DNA from: Anaerolineales bacterium
Lineage (GTDB): Bacteria > Chloroflexota > Anaerolineae > Anaerolineales > DRMV01
Assembly (NCBI GenBank): GCA_015484985.1
Contig: WFUL01000211.1
Location: 1-11,387 of the forward strand
Direction of reading: 5' to 3'
Length of the DNA: 11,387 bases
Shown here piece by piece: positions 1-6,162 of this stretch. Position 1 is the stretch's first letter. The number at the start of each line of letters is the position of its first letter. The notes below the pieces were generated by a model. It was not told the origin of the DNA and did not search any database. It saw nothing but the letters and a program-made list of their open reading frames with translations. Position numbers and translations under genes: made by a program.

Positions 1-2
1 AC

Positions 3-668
3 ATCGTGGTCCTGGCTCGTACGGAGTCGGAGCGCCATTCCAAGGCCCTGACCATGTTCATCGTGCCCACGGATACCCCTGGGATTCATATTGGTCCGCC
101 GGAAAAGAAGATGGGCTTGGGAACCAGCCACAGCCACGCTGTCAGCCTCGACAACGTTCGCATTCCCGACGCCCTCCGTTTGGGTCCGGTGGGACGGGGT
201 CTTCATCAAACCCTAACCGTGCTGGACGGTGGCCGCATCGGCATCGCGGCTCTCTCCGTGGGCGTAGCCCAGGCGGCCCTGGAGGAGGCCCGGCGATACG
301 CGCAGGAGCGTCGGGCCTTCGGTCAATCCCTGGCCGACTTCCAGGCCATCCAGTTCATGCTTGCGGATATGGCGACGACCATCCACGCGGCGCGGCTCAT
401 GACCTACTACGCGGCCTGGCTCAAGGACCAGGGCAAGCCCTACACCCAGGCCGCGGCCATGGCCAAGCTCTTCGCCAGCGAGATGGCCGAGAAGGTGTGC
501 CGGGACGCCATCCAGATTCACGGGGGATACGGGTACAGTCGGGAGTACCCGGTGGAGCGCTTCTACCGGGACGTGCGCCTGATGACCATTGGGGAAGGAA
601 CCAGTGAAATTCAGCGCCTGGTCATCGCCCGGCGGTTGCTTGCGGGCGAGCTGCCGTCCCTTGCGTAA
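3..668 (+). CDS. acyl-CoA dehydrogenase, C-terminal part (5' end outside window)
   Basis: This is a flavoprotein that would oxidise an acyl-CoA to the trans-2-enoyl-CoA in the cytoplasm. The frame is open from base 3, so the start lies upstream; about 221 residues are present of a family length near 380. What remains is the end of the middle beta domain and the whole C-terminal helical domain. Visible family signatures are RRAFGQSLADFQAIQFMLAD (FAD/tetramer contact region), IQIHGGYGYSREYPVERFYRD, and the closing GEGTSEIQRLVIARRLL. The Glu codon at 594-596 in GEGTSEIQ is at the place of the catalytic base of the short/medium-chain class. Substrate cannot be assigned from this piece. ftcD follows 55 nt later on the same strand and may be cotranscribed. 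Confidence 0.95.
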   Translation: MVVLARTESERHSKALTMFIVPTDTPGIHIGPPEKKMGLGTSHSHAVSLDNVRIPDALRLGPVGRGLHQTLTVLDGGRIGIAALSVGVAQAALEEARRYAQERRAFGQSLADFQAIQFMLADMATTIHAARLMTYYAAWLKDQGKPYTQAAAMAKLFASEMAEKVCRDAIQIHGGYGYSREYPVERFYRDVRLMTIGEGTSEIQRLVIARRLLAGELPSLA

Positions 669-709
669 CCCCAGCGCCCTCGGAAAGCCCGAGGGGACGG
701 ACGGCGGAT

Positions 710-714
710 GGAGG
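710..714 (+). promoter_or_regulatory. ribosome binding site deciding the ftcD start
   Basis: GGAGG lies 9 nt before the ATG at 724. It fixes the start downstream of the acyl-CoA dehydrogenase stop, rather than at the earlier in-frame start inside that gene. Confidence 0.75.
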
Positions 715-723
715 CGAGACGAG

Positions 724-2067
724 ATGCAGACCGTTTCCCGTCTTGTGGAATGTGTTCCCAACTTTTCCGAAGGCCGGCGGCCCGATGTGGTGGCAGCCAT
801 TGTGGCATCCATGGCCGTGGTTCCCCAGGTGCGGGTGCTGGACGTGCACAGCGATCCTGATCACAACCGGAGCGTGGTCACCCTGGTGGGTCCACCAGAG
901 GCCGTCGCCGAGGCCGCCTTTCGGGGGATTGCCGAGGCGGCCCAACGCATTGACCTCACCCTCCACGAGGGACAGCACCCTTTCATCGGCGCGGCCGACG
1001 TGGTGCCCTTCGTCCCCCTGGAAGGTGTCTCTATGGAGGACGCGGTTCGTCTGGCCCGAGGCTTGGCCCGACGGGTGGCTGAGGAGCTCGACCTGCCTGT
1101 GTACCTGTACGGCGAAGCCGCGCTCCGTCCCGAACGTCGCGATTTAGCCTACATCCGACGGGGAGGATATGCCTATCTGAGGGAAGCCATTGCCCAAGAC
1201 CCTGACCGGATTCCGGACTTTGGTCCCTGCCGGTTGGGGCCCGCGGGTGCGGTGGTCATTGGCGCGCGAGATTTCCTCATCGCTTACAACGTCTACCTAA
1301 ACACTGACGACGCGGACGTGGCCCGCCGGATTGCCCGGGCGATACGCCATTCCTCAGGCGGACTGCGGTACGTCAAGGCCTTGGGACTTCGGGTGAAAGG
1401 CCGGGCTCAGGTGTCCATGAACCTCACCAACTTTCGGAAAACGCCCCTCCACCGGGTCATGGAGATGATTCGTCGGGAAGCCGAGCGTTATGGGACCTCG
1501 GTTCACCACAGCGAACTGGTGGGTATGATTCCCCAGCGGGCCGTGTGGGATACGGCCCGTTGGTACCTACAACTGGATGAATTCCACGAGGACCCGGTGC
1601 TGGAACCCCGGGTCTGTCGGGCCTTCCACACCCCCACGGTCGACTTGTTGCAACGATTGGCCCAGGCAGGCCCTGGCCCGGCCCTGGTGAGCCTGGTGGG
1701 ATACACCGGAGCCATGGCCGCCAGCCTGGTGGTCAAACTGGCGGGTACATTGGGCTCTCGGGGACGTGAACGCCGGGAGGAGGCGCTGGCCTTGCGGGAA
1801 GCCCTGCTCCAATGGGCGGAAGCCGATGCCGTGGCCTTGCAGGCCCATTGGGAGGTGGTGCGGAAGATGCGCGAGGACGCGGAAACCTCCTGGCCAGAGG
1901 CTCTTCAACGGGCACCGCGAGAGATACAGGAGAGACTCCGTCGGTTACAGGCCCTGTTGGAAGACCTATCCCCCTACCTCAACCCCGGTCCCAAAAAGGA
2001 TGCCGAAGGCCTGCAGTTGCTGGTGTACGCTTTGCAGCGCATCGTTCAGGGGGTGTTGGAGGGGTAA
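724..2067 (+). CDS. ftcD: glutamate formimidoyltransferase with shortened cyclodeaminase-like C-terminal region
   Basis: The family transfers a formimino (or formyl) group between formiminoglutamate and tetrahydrofolate, in histidine breakdown and one-carbon metabolism. The start at 724 is chosen because GGAGG lies 9 nt upstream at 710-714 and the protein then begins MQTVSRLVECVPNFSEGRR, the normal family N-terminus; the frame is also open further upstream inside the previous gene. N-subdomain is about residues 5-180, with QHPFIGAADVVPFVPL carrying the presumed catalytic His85. C-subdomain is about 181-295 (GARDFLIAYNVYLNT, VSMNLTNF). Residues about 303-447 look like an FTCD_C cyclodeaminase: GPGPALVSLVGYTGAMAASL fits the usual PGGGS-type helix start only loosely. 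The whole protein is 447 residues against about 540 for full bifunctional enzymes, so the deaminase activity is doubtful. HPF replaces the HPR common after the catalytic His. Confidence 0.92.
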   Translation: MQTVSRLVECVPNFSEGRRPDVVAAIVASMAVVPQVRVLDVHSDPDHNRSVVTLVGPPEAVAEAAFRGIAEAAQRIDLTLHEGQHPFIGAADVVPFVPLEGVSMEDAVRLARGLARRVAEELDLPVYLYGEAALRPERRDLAYIRRGGYAYLREAIAQDPDRIPDFGPCRLGPAGAVVIGARDFLIAYNVYLNTDDADVARRIARAIRHSSGGLRYVKALGLRVKGRAQVSMNLTNFRKTPLHRVMEMIRREAERYGTSVHHSELVGMIPQRAVWDTARWYLQLDEFHEDPVLEPRVCRAFHTPTVDLLQRLAQAGPGPALVSLVGYTGAMAASLVVKLAGTLGSRGRERREEALALREALLQWAEADAVALQAHWEVVRKMREDAETSWPEALQRAPREIQERLRRLQALLEDLSPYLNPGPKKDAEGLQLLVYALQRIVQGVLEG

Positions 2068-2799
2068 TCAGGATTGCGCGGCGGTTTCAAGAACCCGCTG
2101 GAAGAGGGCCTGCAGGCGGGTCACGTGGCTTCCTGCCCAATATACCCGCTGGCATTGGGGACAGTACCGAAAACGATGATGGTGGAGGCGGATGTATTCG
2201 GGAAGGCGATGGGCAACCTGTTCCTTGGGTATATCCTCCAGAGGCGCGTTGCATTTCGCACAGCGGCGGAAAGGTTGTACCCAGCGTTGCAGTTGGAAGT
2301 ACCACACCACTTCCTGTAATTGTTCTTCCGGGCGCAAGGCTCGCAGCCAGTACCCAAAGCGCACCTGATTGCGCTTGAGCAAACCCTGGTCCCGGGTGAG
2401 CAAAATCCGTTCTTCCGTAGCGGCCAAATGGGCCAGTAGAGGGTCTTCCCAAGAGGCATCGTACAGCGTGTCGAACCCTAATAGACGCAGGTAGGCTGTC
2501 AGGCGTCCCAAATGCCCATCGGCCACGAAACGGGGCGGATGGGGGAAAGGCCACGCCTCCCCGGGCCGGTAAGGGTAGACGTGCACGGTCTCCCCATCCT
2601 GCACCAGGTGTTTCCAGGACACCGGTCCCCGCCCTTGGACCTCAATGCGCGCCACTTCGGGATGGGGGACGCCGATGGATTCCACCAGATGCTTCACCGT
2701 TTGCGGTCCCCGGAAGACCAGGTCCACAGTGCCATGCCGTTGCTCTCGCGAAAGGAAATCCTGCAAAGGGCCGTATATGTGAAAACGGGCGCGTTTCAT
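2068..2799 (-). CDS. Ub-Mut7C plus Mut7-C RNase-fold zinc-ribbon protein
   Basis: Two-domain protein of 243 residues. Residues 1 to about 80 look like the ubiquitin-like Ub-Mut7C domain (MKRARFHIYGPLQDFL, then VSWKHLVQDGETVHVYPYRPG). Residues about 88-243 are the Mut7-C domain, a PIN-like nuclease fold named after the C-terminus of the metazoan exonuclease Mut-7. RFVADGHLGRLTAYLRLLGFD carries Asp94, and RILLTRDQGLL carries Asp137, both positions expected for PIN-type metal binding. A zinc ribbon follows with Cys180/Cys183 and Cys213/Cys216. The role is RNA cleavage or binding by family inference; the physiological target is unknown. GAGGG lies 8 nt before the ATG. The gene lies 88 nt after tatD on the same strand. 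Its stop abuts the convergent ftcD stop with no spacer. Confidence 0.9.
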   Translation of the reverse strand: MKRARFHIYGPLQDFLSREQRHGTVDLVFRGPQTVKHLVESIGVPHPEVARIEVQGRGPVSWKHLVQDGETVHVYPYRPGEAWPFPHPPRFVADGHLGRLTAYLRLLGFDTLYDASWEDPLLAHLAATEERILLTRDQGLLKRNQVRFGYWLRALRPEEQLQEVVWYFQLQRWVQPFRRCAKCNAPLEDIPKEQVAHRLPEYIRLHHHRFRYCPQCQRVYWAGSHVTRLQALFQRVLETAAQS

Positions 2800-2868
2800 G
2801 GATCATGCCCTCGGCTGGAACGGAGGGATTGTGTTCGAGAGTGGATTTGCGTGTAGTGATCCTGTCGC

Positions 2869-2900
2869 AAAAAAGGATGCGCCGTCATCATGGGCGTTCC
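2869..2900 (-). terminator. possible intrinsic terminator after tatD
   Basis: Read on the minus strand, an imperfect stem (GGA/TCC then CGCC/GGCG, with a small internal loop) runs from the last codons of tatD and is followed directly by six T (2874-2869). The T run is good, but the stem is short and interrupted, so it may only partly separate tatD from the Mut7-C gene. Confidence 0.35.
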
Positions 2901-3742
2901 CCTGAAGAGGATGGGCGGATGGGAGCGGGTTGGGGTAGGCGGAAGCGTTGCCAGGCGTGACGGGTGGTGGCGCGAGCAACGGAGGGGTAGTCCACGCCTT
3001 TGACGTGGGCAATTTTCTCGGCCACGTAGCGCACGTAAGCGGGCTCGTTCCGTTTTCCTCGGTGGGGATGAGGCGTCAGGAAGGGTGCGTCCGTTTCCAC
3101 GAGCAAGTGCTCCAGAGGAGTGACGGCGACCACTTGTCGCAACCGTTCGGCTTTTTTGAAGGTTACCGGACCGGTGATGCCCACCGCAAAGCCCAAGGCC
3201 ACCGCGCGTAACGCGTCATTCGGGCCCCCGGAGAAGGAGTGGAGCACGCCGCGGGGATGGTTTGGGGGTAGGTCCTGGACCCAGTCTTCCAGAATGCGCC
3301 ACATGTCCGTGAGGGATTCCCTCTGGTGCAGGATGACGGGCAGGCCGGTTTGCGCAGCGAGTTCCAGTTGGGCCGTGAGGGCTTCCCACTGGGCCTGACG
3401 AGGCGTGACATCTCGATAATAGTCCAATCCGATTTCGCCAATAGCCACCACGCGGGGATGTTGGGCCAGGGCCTGCAGTGCCTCCAGGGTGGCTCGACCT
3501 TGCCACACCTGAGCGACGCTGTTGGGATGCACGCCCACGGCTACAAAGAGGGCGGGTGCCCGGTTAGACGTCTTCTCAACCAGACGTACGGCTTTGCGGG
3601 CCGAAGCCAGATCTACAGCGGGAATCAGGACTGCAACGAGCCCGGCTTCCTGGGCTCGTTGCAGCACTTGTTCCCGGTCTTCTTCAAACGCGTGGAAATC
3701 CAGATGGGCGTGGGTATCTACCAGAGGAGGTTGTTGGTTCAT
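2888..3742 (-). CDS. TatD family metal-dependent hydrolase (deoxyribonuclease type)
   Basis: Cytoplasmic TIM-barrel hydrolase of the amidohydrolase superfamily; TatD relatives are metal-dependent DNases/exonucleases. The length (284 residues) is slightly above the usual 255-265 because of a Pro/Ser-rich tail after residue 270. All expected metal ligands are visible: His11 and His13 in DTHAHLD, Glu103 in GEIGLDYY, His139 in VILHQRES, His168 in VLHSFSGG and Asp218 in ETDAPFLTP. The ATG at 3742 gives the normal N-terminus (PLVDTHAHLDFHAF), and no other in-frame start lies nearby. No good Shine-Dalgarno is seen: GAAGG sits about 15 nt away. It lies 54 nt after the LysM lipoprotein gene and is probably read from the same promoter. 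Symbol left open because paralogues (YcfH, YjjV) cannot be told apart here. Confidence 0.93.
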   Translation of the reverse strand: MNQQPPLVDTHAHLDFHAFEEDREQVLQRAQEAGLVAVLIPAVDLASARKAVRLVEKTSNRAPALFVAVGVHPNSVAQVWQGRATLEALQALAQHPRVVAIGEIGLDYYRDVTPRQAQWEALTAQLELAAQTGLPVILHQRESLTDMWRILEDWVQDLPPNHPRGVLHSFSGGPNDALRAVALGFAVGITGPVTFKKAERLRQVVAVTPLEHLLVETDAPFLTPHPHRGKRNEPAYVRYVAEKIAHVKGVDYPSVARATTRHAWQRFRLPQPAPIRPSSSGERP

Positions 3743-3796
3743 GAGGCCATCACATTGCCTTCATTTCAGACTCTATTGCGAGGTTGGTCGTTGGGT

Positions 3797-4441
3797 TTAT
3801 GGGATTTTGAGTTTCTTCCCCGGCTCCAAGGGTTGATCCATTTGACTCAATGGAATGCCATTGGCCTGGGCAATTTGCTCCGGCCACACGTCTCCGAATT
3901 TGCAGGCAATCTTGTACAGCGTGTCACCCGCCTGGGTTACGTAGGTTGTGGGATGAGGGATGAGGGCACGAGGGTAGGTAGACGGCCAGGGACGGGCATC
4001 CTTGGGGATGATGAGGGTAGTTCCGGCCGGAGGACGTGCACCTGGCGGCAGACCGTTGGCCTGAAGCAGGTCGGCGGGATTGATATTGAAACGCCGGGCA
4101 ATGCAGTAAGGGAATTCGCCTTGACGGAGCACATATCGGTCCGGCACTTTCAGGGTCATGGGTGTAGGTGTGGGAGTTGCGGGAGGCGCCGGTGTGGACG
4201 TTGGCAGGGAGGTCGCCGTGGACGGCGGGGTGGACACGGGGCCAGCGCTGGTCGGTGTGGACGTAGGTCCTACAGGTGTCTGCTCCAGGGCTCCCATCTG
4301 TCCTTGCGGTGTGGCCAGCATGATGACCTGAGGTTCGAAGGTCGGCGTGGGGGGCATGCCGCCCGAAGCCGACCTGATGCAGGCCATCGCCGAGGCGACC
4401 ATCAGACCAATTCCCAGAAGAAGGTTACGCCAACCTCGCAT
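3797..4441 (-). CDS. LysM-domain lipoprotein, two LysM modules
   Basis: Predicted exported lipoprotein of 214 residues. Residues 1-20 form a signal peptide with a hydrophobic core (NLLLGIGLMVASAMA) and Cys21 as the likely lipidated residue; the lipobox AMAC is not ideal. Residues about 30-100 are a Thr/Pro/Ser-rich spacer. Two LysM modules follow: about 102-146 (YVLRQGEFPYCIARRFNINP to TTLIIP) and about 166-214 (YVTQAGDTLYKIACKFG to KKLKIP). LysM binds N-acetylglucosamine-containing glycans such as peptidoglycan, so the protein probably clings to the cell wall or other envelope glycan. The second LysM ends the protein and no enzyme domain is present. The start is supported by AGGAG 7 nt upstream and by a strong promoter at 4477-4505. 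Confidence 0.88.
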   Translation of the reverse strand: MRGWRNLLLGIGLMVASAMACIRSASGGMPPTPTFEPQVIMLATPQGQMGALEQTPVGPTSTPTSAGPVSTPPSTATSLPTSTPAPPATPTPTPMTLKVPDRYVLRQGEFPYCIARRFNINPADLLQANGLPPGARPPAGTTLIIPKDARPWPSTYPRALIPHPTTYVTQAGDTLYKIACKFGDVWPEQIAQANGIPLSQMDQPLEPGKKLKIP

Positions 4442-4476
4442 GTCCAGGCTCCTTTTTATAAAATTGCACCGTTTTT

Positions 4477-4505
4477 GTTTTACCTCAACTTTTGTCCAGT
4501 GTCAA
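4477..4505 (-). promoter_or_regulatory. sigma-70-type promoter for the LysM lipoprotein gene
   Basis: On the minus strand a perfect TTGACA (4505-4500) is followed after 17 nt by TAAAAC (4482-4477), four of six matches to TATAAT. Predicted start of transcription is near 4470, giving a leader of roughly 30 nt that carries the AGGAG ribosome site (4453-4449). The surrounding sequence is clearly more AT-rich than its neighbours. Confidence 0.7.
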
Positions 4506-4557
4506 CAAGGGTGTTCTTATTGTTTTGTCGTTTGTTCACCTGTCGTGGAAGGACAAA

Positions 4558-4598
4558 ACCCAACATCCTTCCCTTTGCAAGGGAACCGATGTTTGGGT
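4558..4598 (-). terminator. strong intrinsic terminator ending the accC-to-YtxH gene run
   Basis: The element is a long nearly perfect hairpin. The inner stem TTCCCTT/AAGGGAA closes a 3-nt loop, and an outer stem pairs 4558-4567 with 4588-4598 with one bulged base and a small internal loop. On the minus strand the stem ends in GGGT and runs into TTTTG, the layout of a rho-independent terminator. It sits 47 nt after the YtxH stop and about 50 nt before the next promoter, so it separates the two minus-strand units. Confidence 0.75.
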
Positions 4599-4645
4599 CA
4601 CCGAATAAGACCCCCTGGAAGGAAGCGCGAAGGTGCATCCTCCGT

Positions 4646-4996
4646 TCAGGATTCCGCTTGGGCCTCTTCGGCTGCGTCACCCTTCCGGCGCAGGCGCTTG
4701 GTGGTTTCTTCCAGGACGATGCTTCCCTGCTCTTTGACCTCTCCTAGGCGCTCCTGGACCACTTGGCTCAATTCCTCCACGCGCGCCCGCAGTTCCTTCA
4801 AGGCTTCTTCTGCCTTGCGTCGGGCCTCTTCGGAACTGGTCGCGGCCTTTTCCCTAATCTCGGTCGTCTTCTCCCGCAGCATGGTGCGGGTTTCCTCCCC
4901 CGATTGGGGCGCGTAGAGCAAGCCCAGGATGGCACCGATGGCACCGCCGACGATCAAGCCAGCCAGGAAAGCGCCAAAATCATTGCGTTCGGACAT
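4646..4996 (-). CDS. YtxH domain-containing small membrane protein
   Basis: Protein of 116 residues from the ATG at 4996. That start is chosen over the GTG at 5011 because GGAGGT at 5009-5004 lies 7 nt before it and overlaps the GTG. Residues about 8-28 form one Gly-rich membrane helix (FLAGLIVGGAIGAILGLLYA), followed by the YtxH hallmark APQSGEETR and then a long charged helix (about 36-105), likely coiled coil. The family is widespread and linked in Bacillus to general stress, but its biochemical role is not established. It lies 27 nt after the DUF948-like gene, a pairing also common in other bacteria, and is the last gene before the terminator at 4558-4598. Confidence 0.88.
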   Translation of the reverse strand: MSERNDFGAFLAGLIVGGAIGAILGLLYAPQSGEETRTMLREKTTEIREKAATSSEEARRKAEEALKELRARVEELSQVVQERLGEVKEQGSIVLEETTKRLRRKGDAAEEAQAES

Positions 4997-5023
4997 GGTT
5001 TCTACCTCCACAATTGGATTGAC

Positions 5024-5434
5024 CTACGAGTTCGTTGAGCGTTCTTTAGGCCGCCGGAAACGGAACAGTGCTTTGAGTGAACGCAGTACGGCCACGTATC
5101 CCTTGACCTGAATGACCGGCTTTGTTAGATGTTCACTGAGAAAGACCGTGGTTCCTTTGACGGTGTGGGCGGTATCCTGTAGGGATTCCAATATCGGACG
5201 CACTTCCTCGTGCAGGACGTAGACCAAGAGACCGATCTGGACCATGAGCACCACCAAAGCTATCCCGATGAACAGACCCTCCACGGCCAGCAGGATGATC
5301 ATGATATCCCGTATCCGAGTCGTATCCGTGGAGGGCTGTAACAGGTAAATCACCAACCCGACAAACAGTCCAAAGAAAACCAGCAGGCCTGCGATAAGCG
5401 CGGCCCAAAATCTTCCGCTTGAGCGTTGTTCCAT
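5024..5434 (-). CDS. two-helix membrane protein, DUF948-like
   Basis: Protein of 136 residues with two membrane helices (about 10-32 and 45-75). A cytoplasmic or peripheral tail of the type VRPILESLQDTAHTVKGTTVFLSEHLTKPVIQV resembles the region after the helix in DUF948 proteins. The function is unknown; I assign only the likeness and the neighbourhood with YtxH. Two adjacent ATGs (5437, 5434) are possible: GAGGAG at 5447-5442 gives 4 nt and 7 nt spacing respectively, so 5434 is preferred. A longer start at 5455 would place the ribosome site inside the gene. It begins 36 nt after the AMMECR1 gene, so it is probably cotranscribed, although a TATAAT box lies just ahead. Confidence 0.8.
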   Translation of the reverse strand: MEQRSSGRFWAALIAGLLVFFGLFVGLVIYLLQPSTDTTRIRDIMIILLAVEGLFIGIALVVLMVQIGLLVYVLHEEVRPILESLQDTAHTVKGTTVFLSEHLTKPVIQVKGYVAVLRSLKALFRFRRPKERSTNS

Positions 5435-5453
5435 CATTACGCTCCTCGAATTC

Positions 5454-5459
5454 ATTATA
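5454..5459 (-). promoter_or_regulatory. possible -10 box ahead of the DUF948-like gene
   Basis: TATAAT is present on the minus strand in the short gap after the AMMECR1 gene. No convincing -35 is seen at 16-18 nt, and the predicted transcript would start at about the Shine-Dalgarno itself. It may be a weak internal promoter or chance in an AT-rich gap. Confidence 0.3.
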
Positions 5460-5470
5460 ACATCTTGGTT

Positions 5471-6082
5471 TCATGATGAACGCGGTGGTTCGCCCTCGTG
5501 AAGTTCTTCGACCTGATACCTCCAAATCCGCAGCGGACGCCGGAGCCAGGCGTCAGGGGGAAGGCCTGCCTTCAGGGCCAGGTGGCTTAAGAAGGCCCGA
5601 GGGTCGGGCAGTTTCTCCCATACTTGTGGGAGAAAGGTAGCCCGGACACCCCTTTCCGGGTCTTCTAGAAGTACACCGTCCATCCCTGGTCGTAACTGGC
5701 GTAATAAGTCCTCCGGAGTTTGGTATTCCAGAATCTGTAAAGGGGACAGGACCGAAATTTCGATTTTGATGTTTGGAAGTTCCTGGGGTGTAACTGGCGG
5801 AAAACGAGGGTCTTGCAGCGCAGCGGCCAGCGCATGTACCCGGACGTCCTCGGCCAGGGGCCATCGGGGTTCCAGCCCGCCAATGCACCCCCGCAAGTTG
5901 CCGCCTTCGTACAGGGTAACGAAGGTCGCACCCGGTTCCCGCAGGCGAGGAGGTAGCACATCCCAATTCAACGGGGGCAATTCCTGCCCGCGCACTCCAT
6001 GTTCCAGGGCTTCCCGAGCTAAACGTAAGAGCCACCGCCCCTCTTCAGGAGATAGGGAACGAGAGGATGTTTGTGCGGTCAT
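5471..6082 (-). CDS. AMMECR1 domain protein (AmmeMemoRadiSam system protein A type)
   Basis: Protein of 203 residues, the usual size of a single AMMECR1 domain. The family motif LRGCIG is present at residues 63-68 (GNLRGCIGGLEP), preceded by FVTLYEGG and followed by ALQDPRFPPVTPQEL and IKIEISVLSPL, all typical. The biochemical role is unknown; many prokaryotes encode the domain beside a Memo-family protein and a radical SAM enzyme (the AmmeMemoRadiSam set). Neither partner is in this window; the neighbours are an unknown protein upstream and small membrane proteins downstream. The start at 6082 is chosen because GAGG at 6094-6091 lies 8 nt upstream and the longer ORF start lacks one. It lies 80 nt after the preceding gene. 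Confidence 0.9.
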   Translation of the reverse strand: MTAQTSSRSLSPEEGRWLLRLAREALEHGVRGQELPPLNWDVLPPRLREPGATFVTLYEGGNLRGCIGGLEPRWPLAEDVRVHALAAALQDPRFPPVTPQELPNIKIEISVLSPLQILEYQTPEDLLRQLRPGMDGVLLEDPERGVRATFLPQVWEKLPDPRAFLSHLALKAGLPPDAWLRRPLRIWRYQVEELHEGEPPRSS

Positions 6083-6162
6083 GTTTCCTTCCTCAAGGGC
6101 TGAATGCGCCCCGGTCACGGGTCTTCTTTATTCCATCGTACGGGCTTGGCGTAAGAAAAACG

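Noticed and set aside
3326..4747. 473-codon plus-strand frame opposite tatD and the LysM lipoprotein
   Set aside because: It crosses two well-supported minus-strand genes and the terminator/promoter region, and its product is Gly/Arg-rich without motifs.
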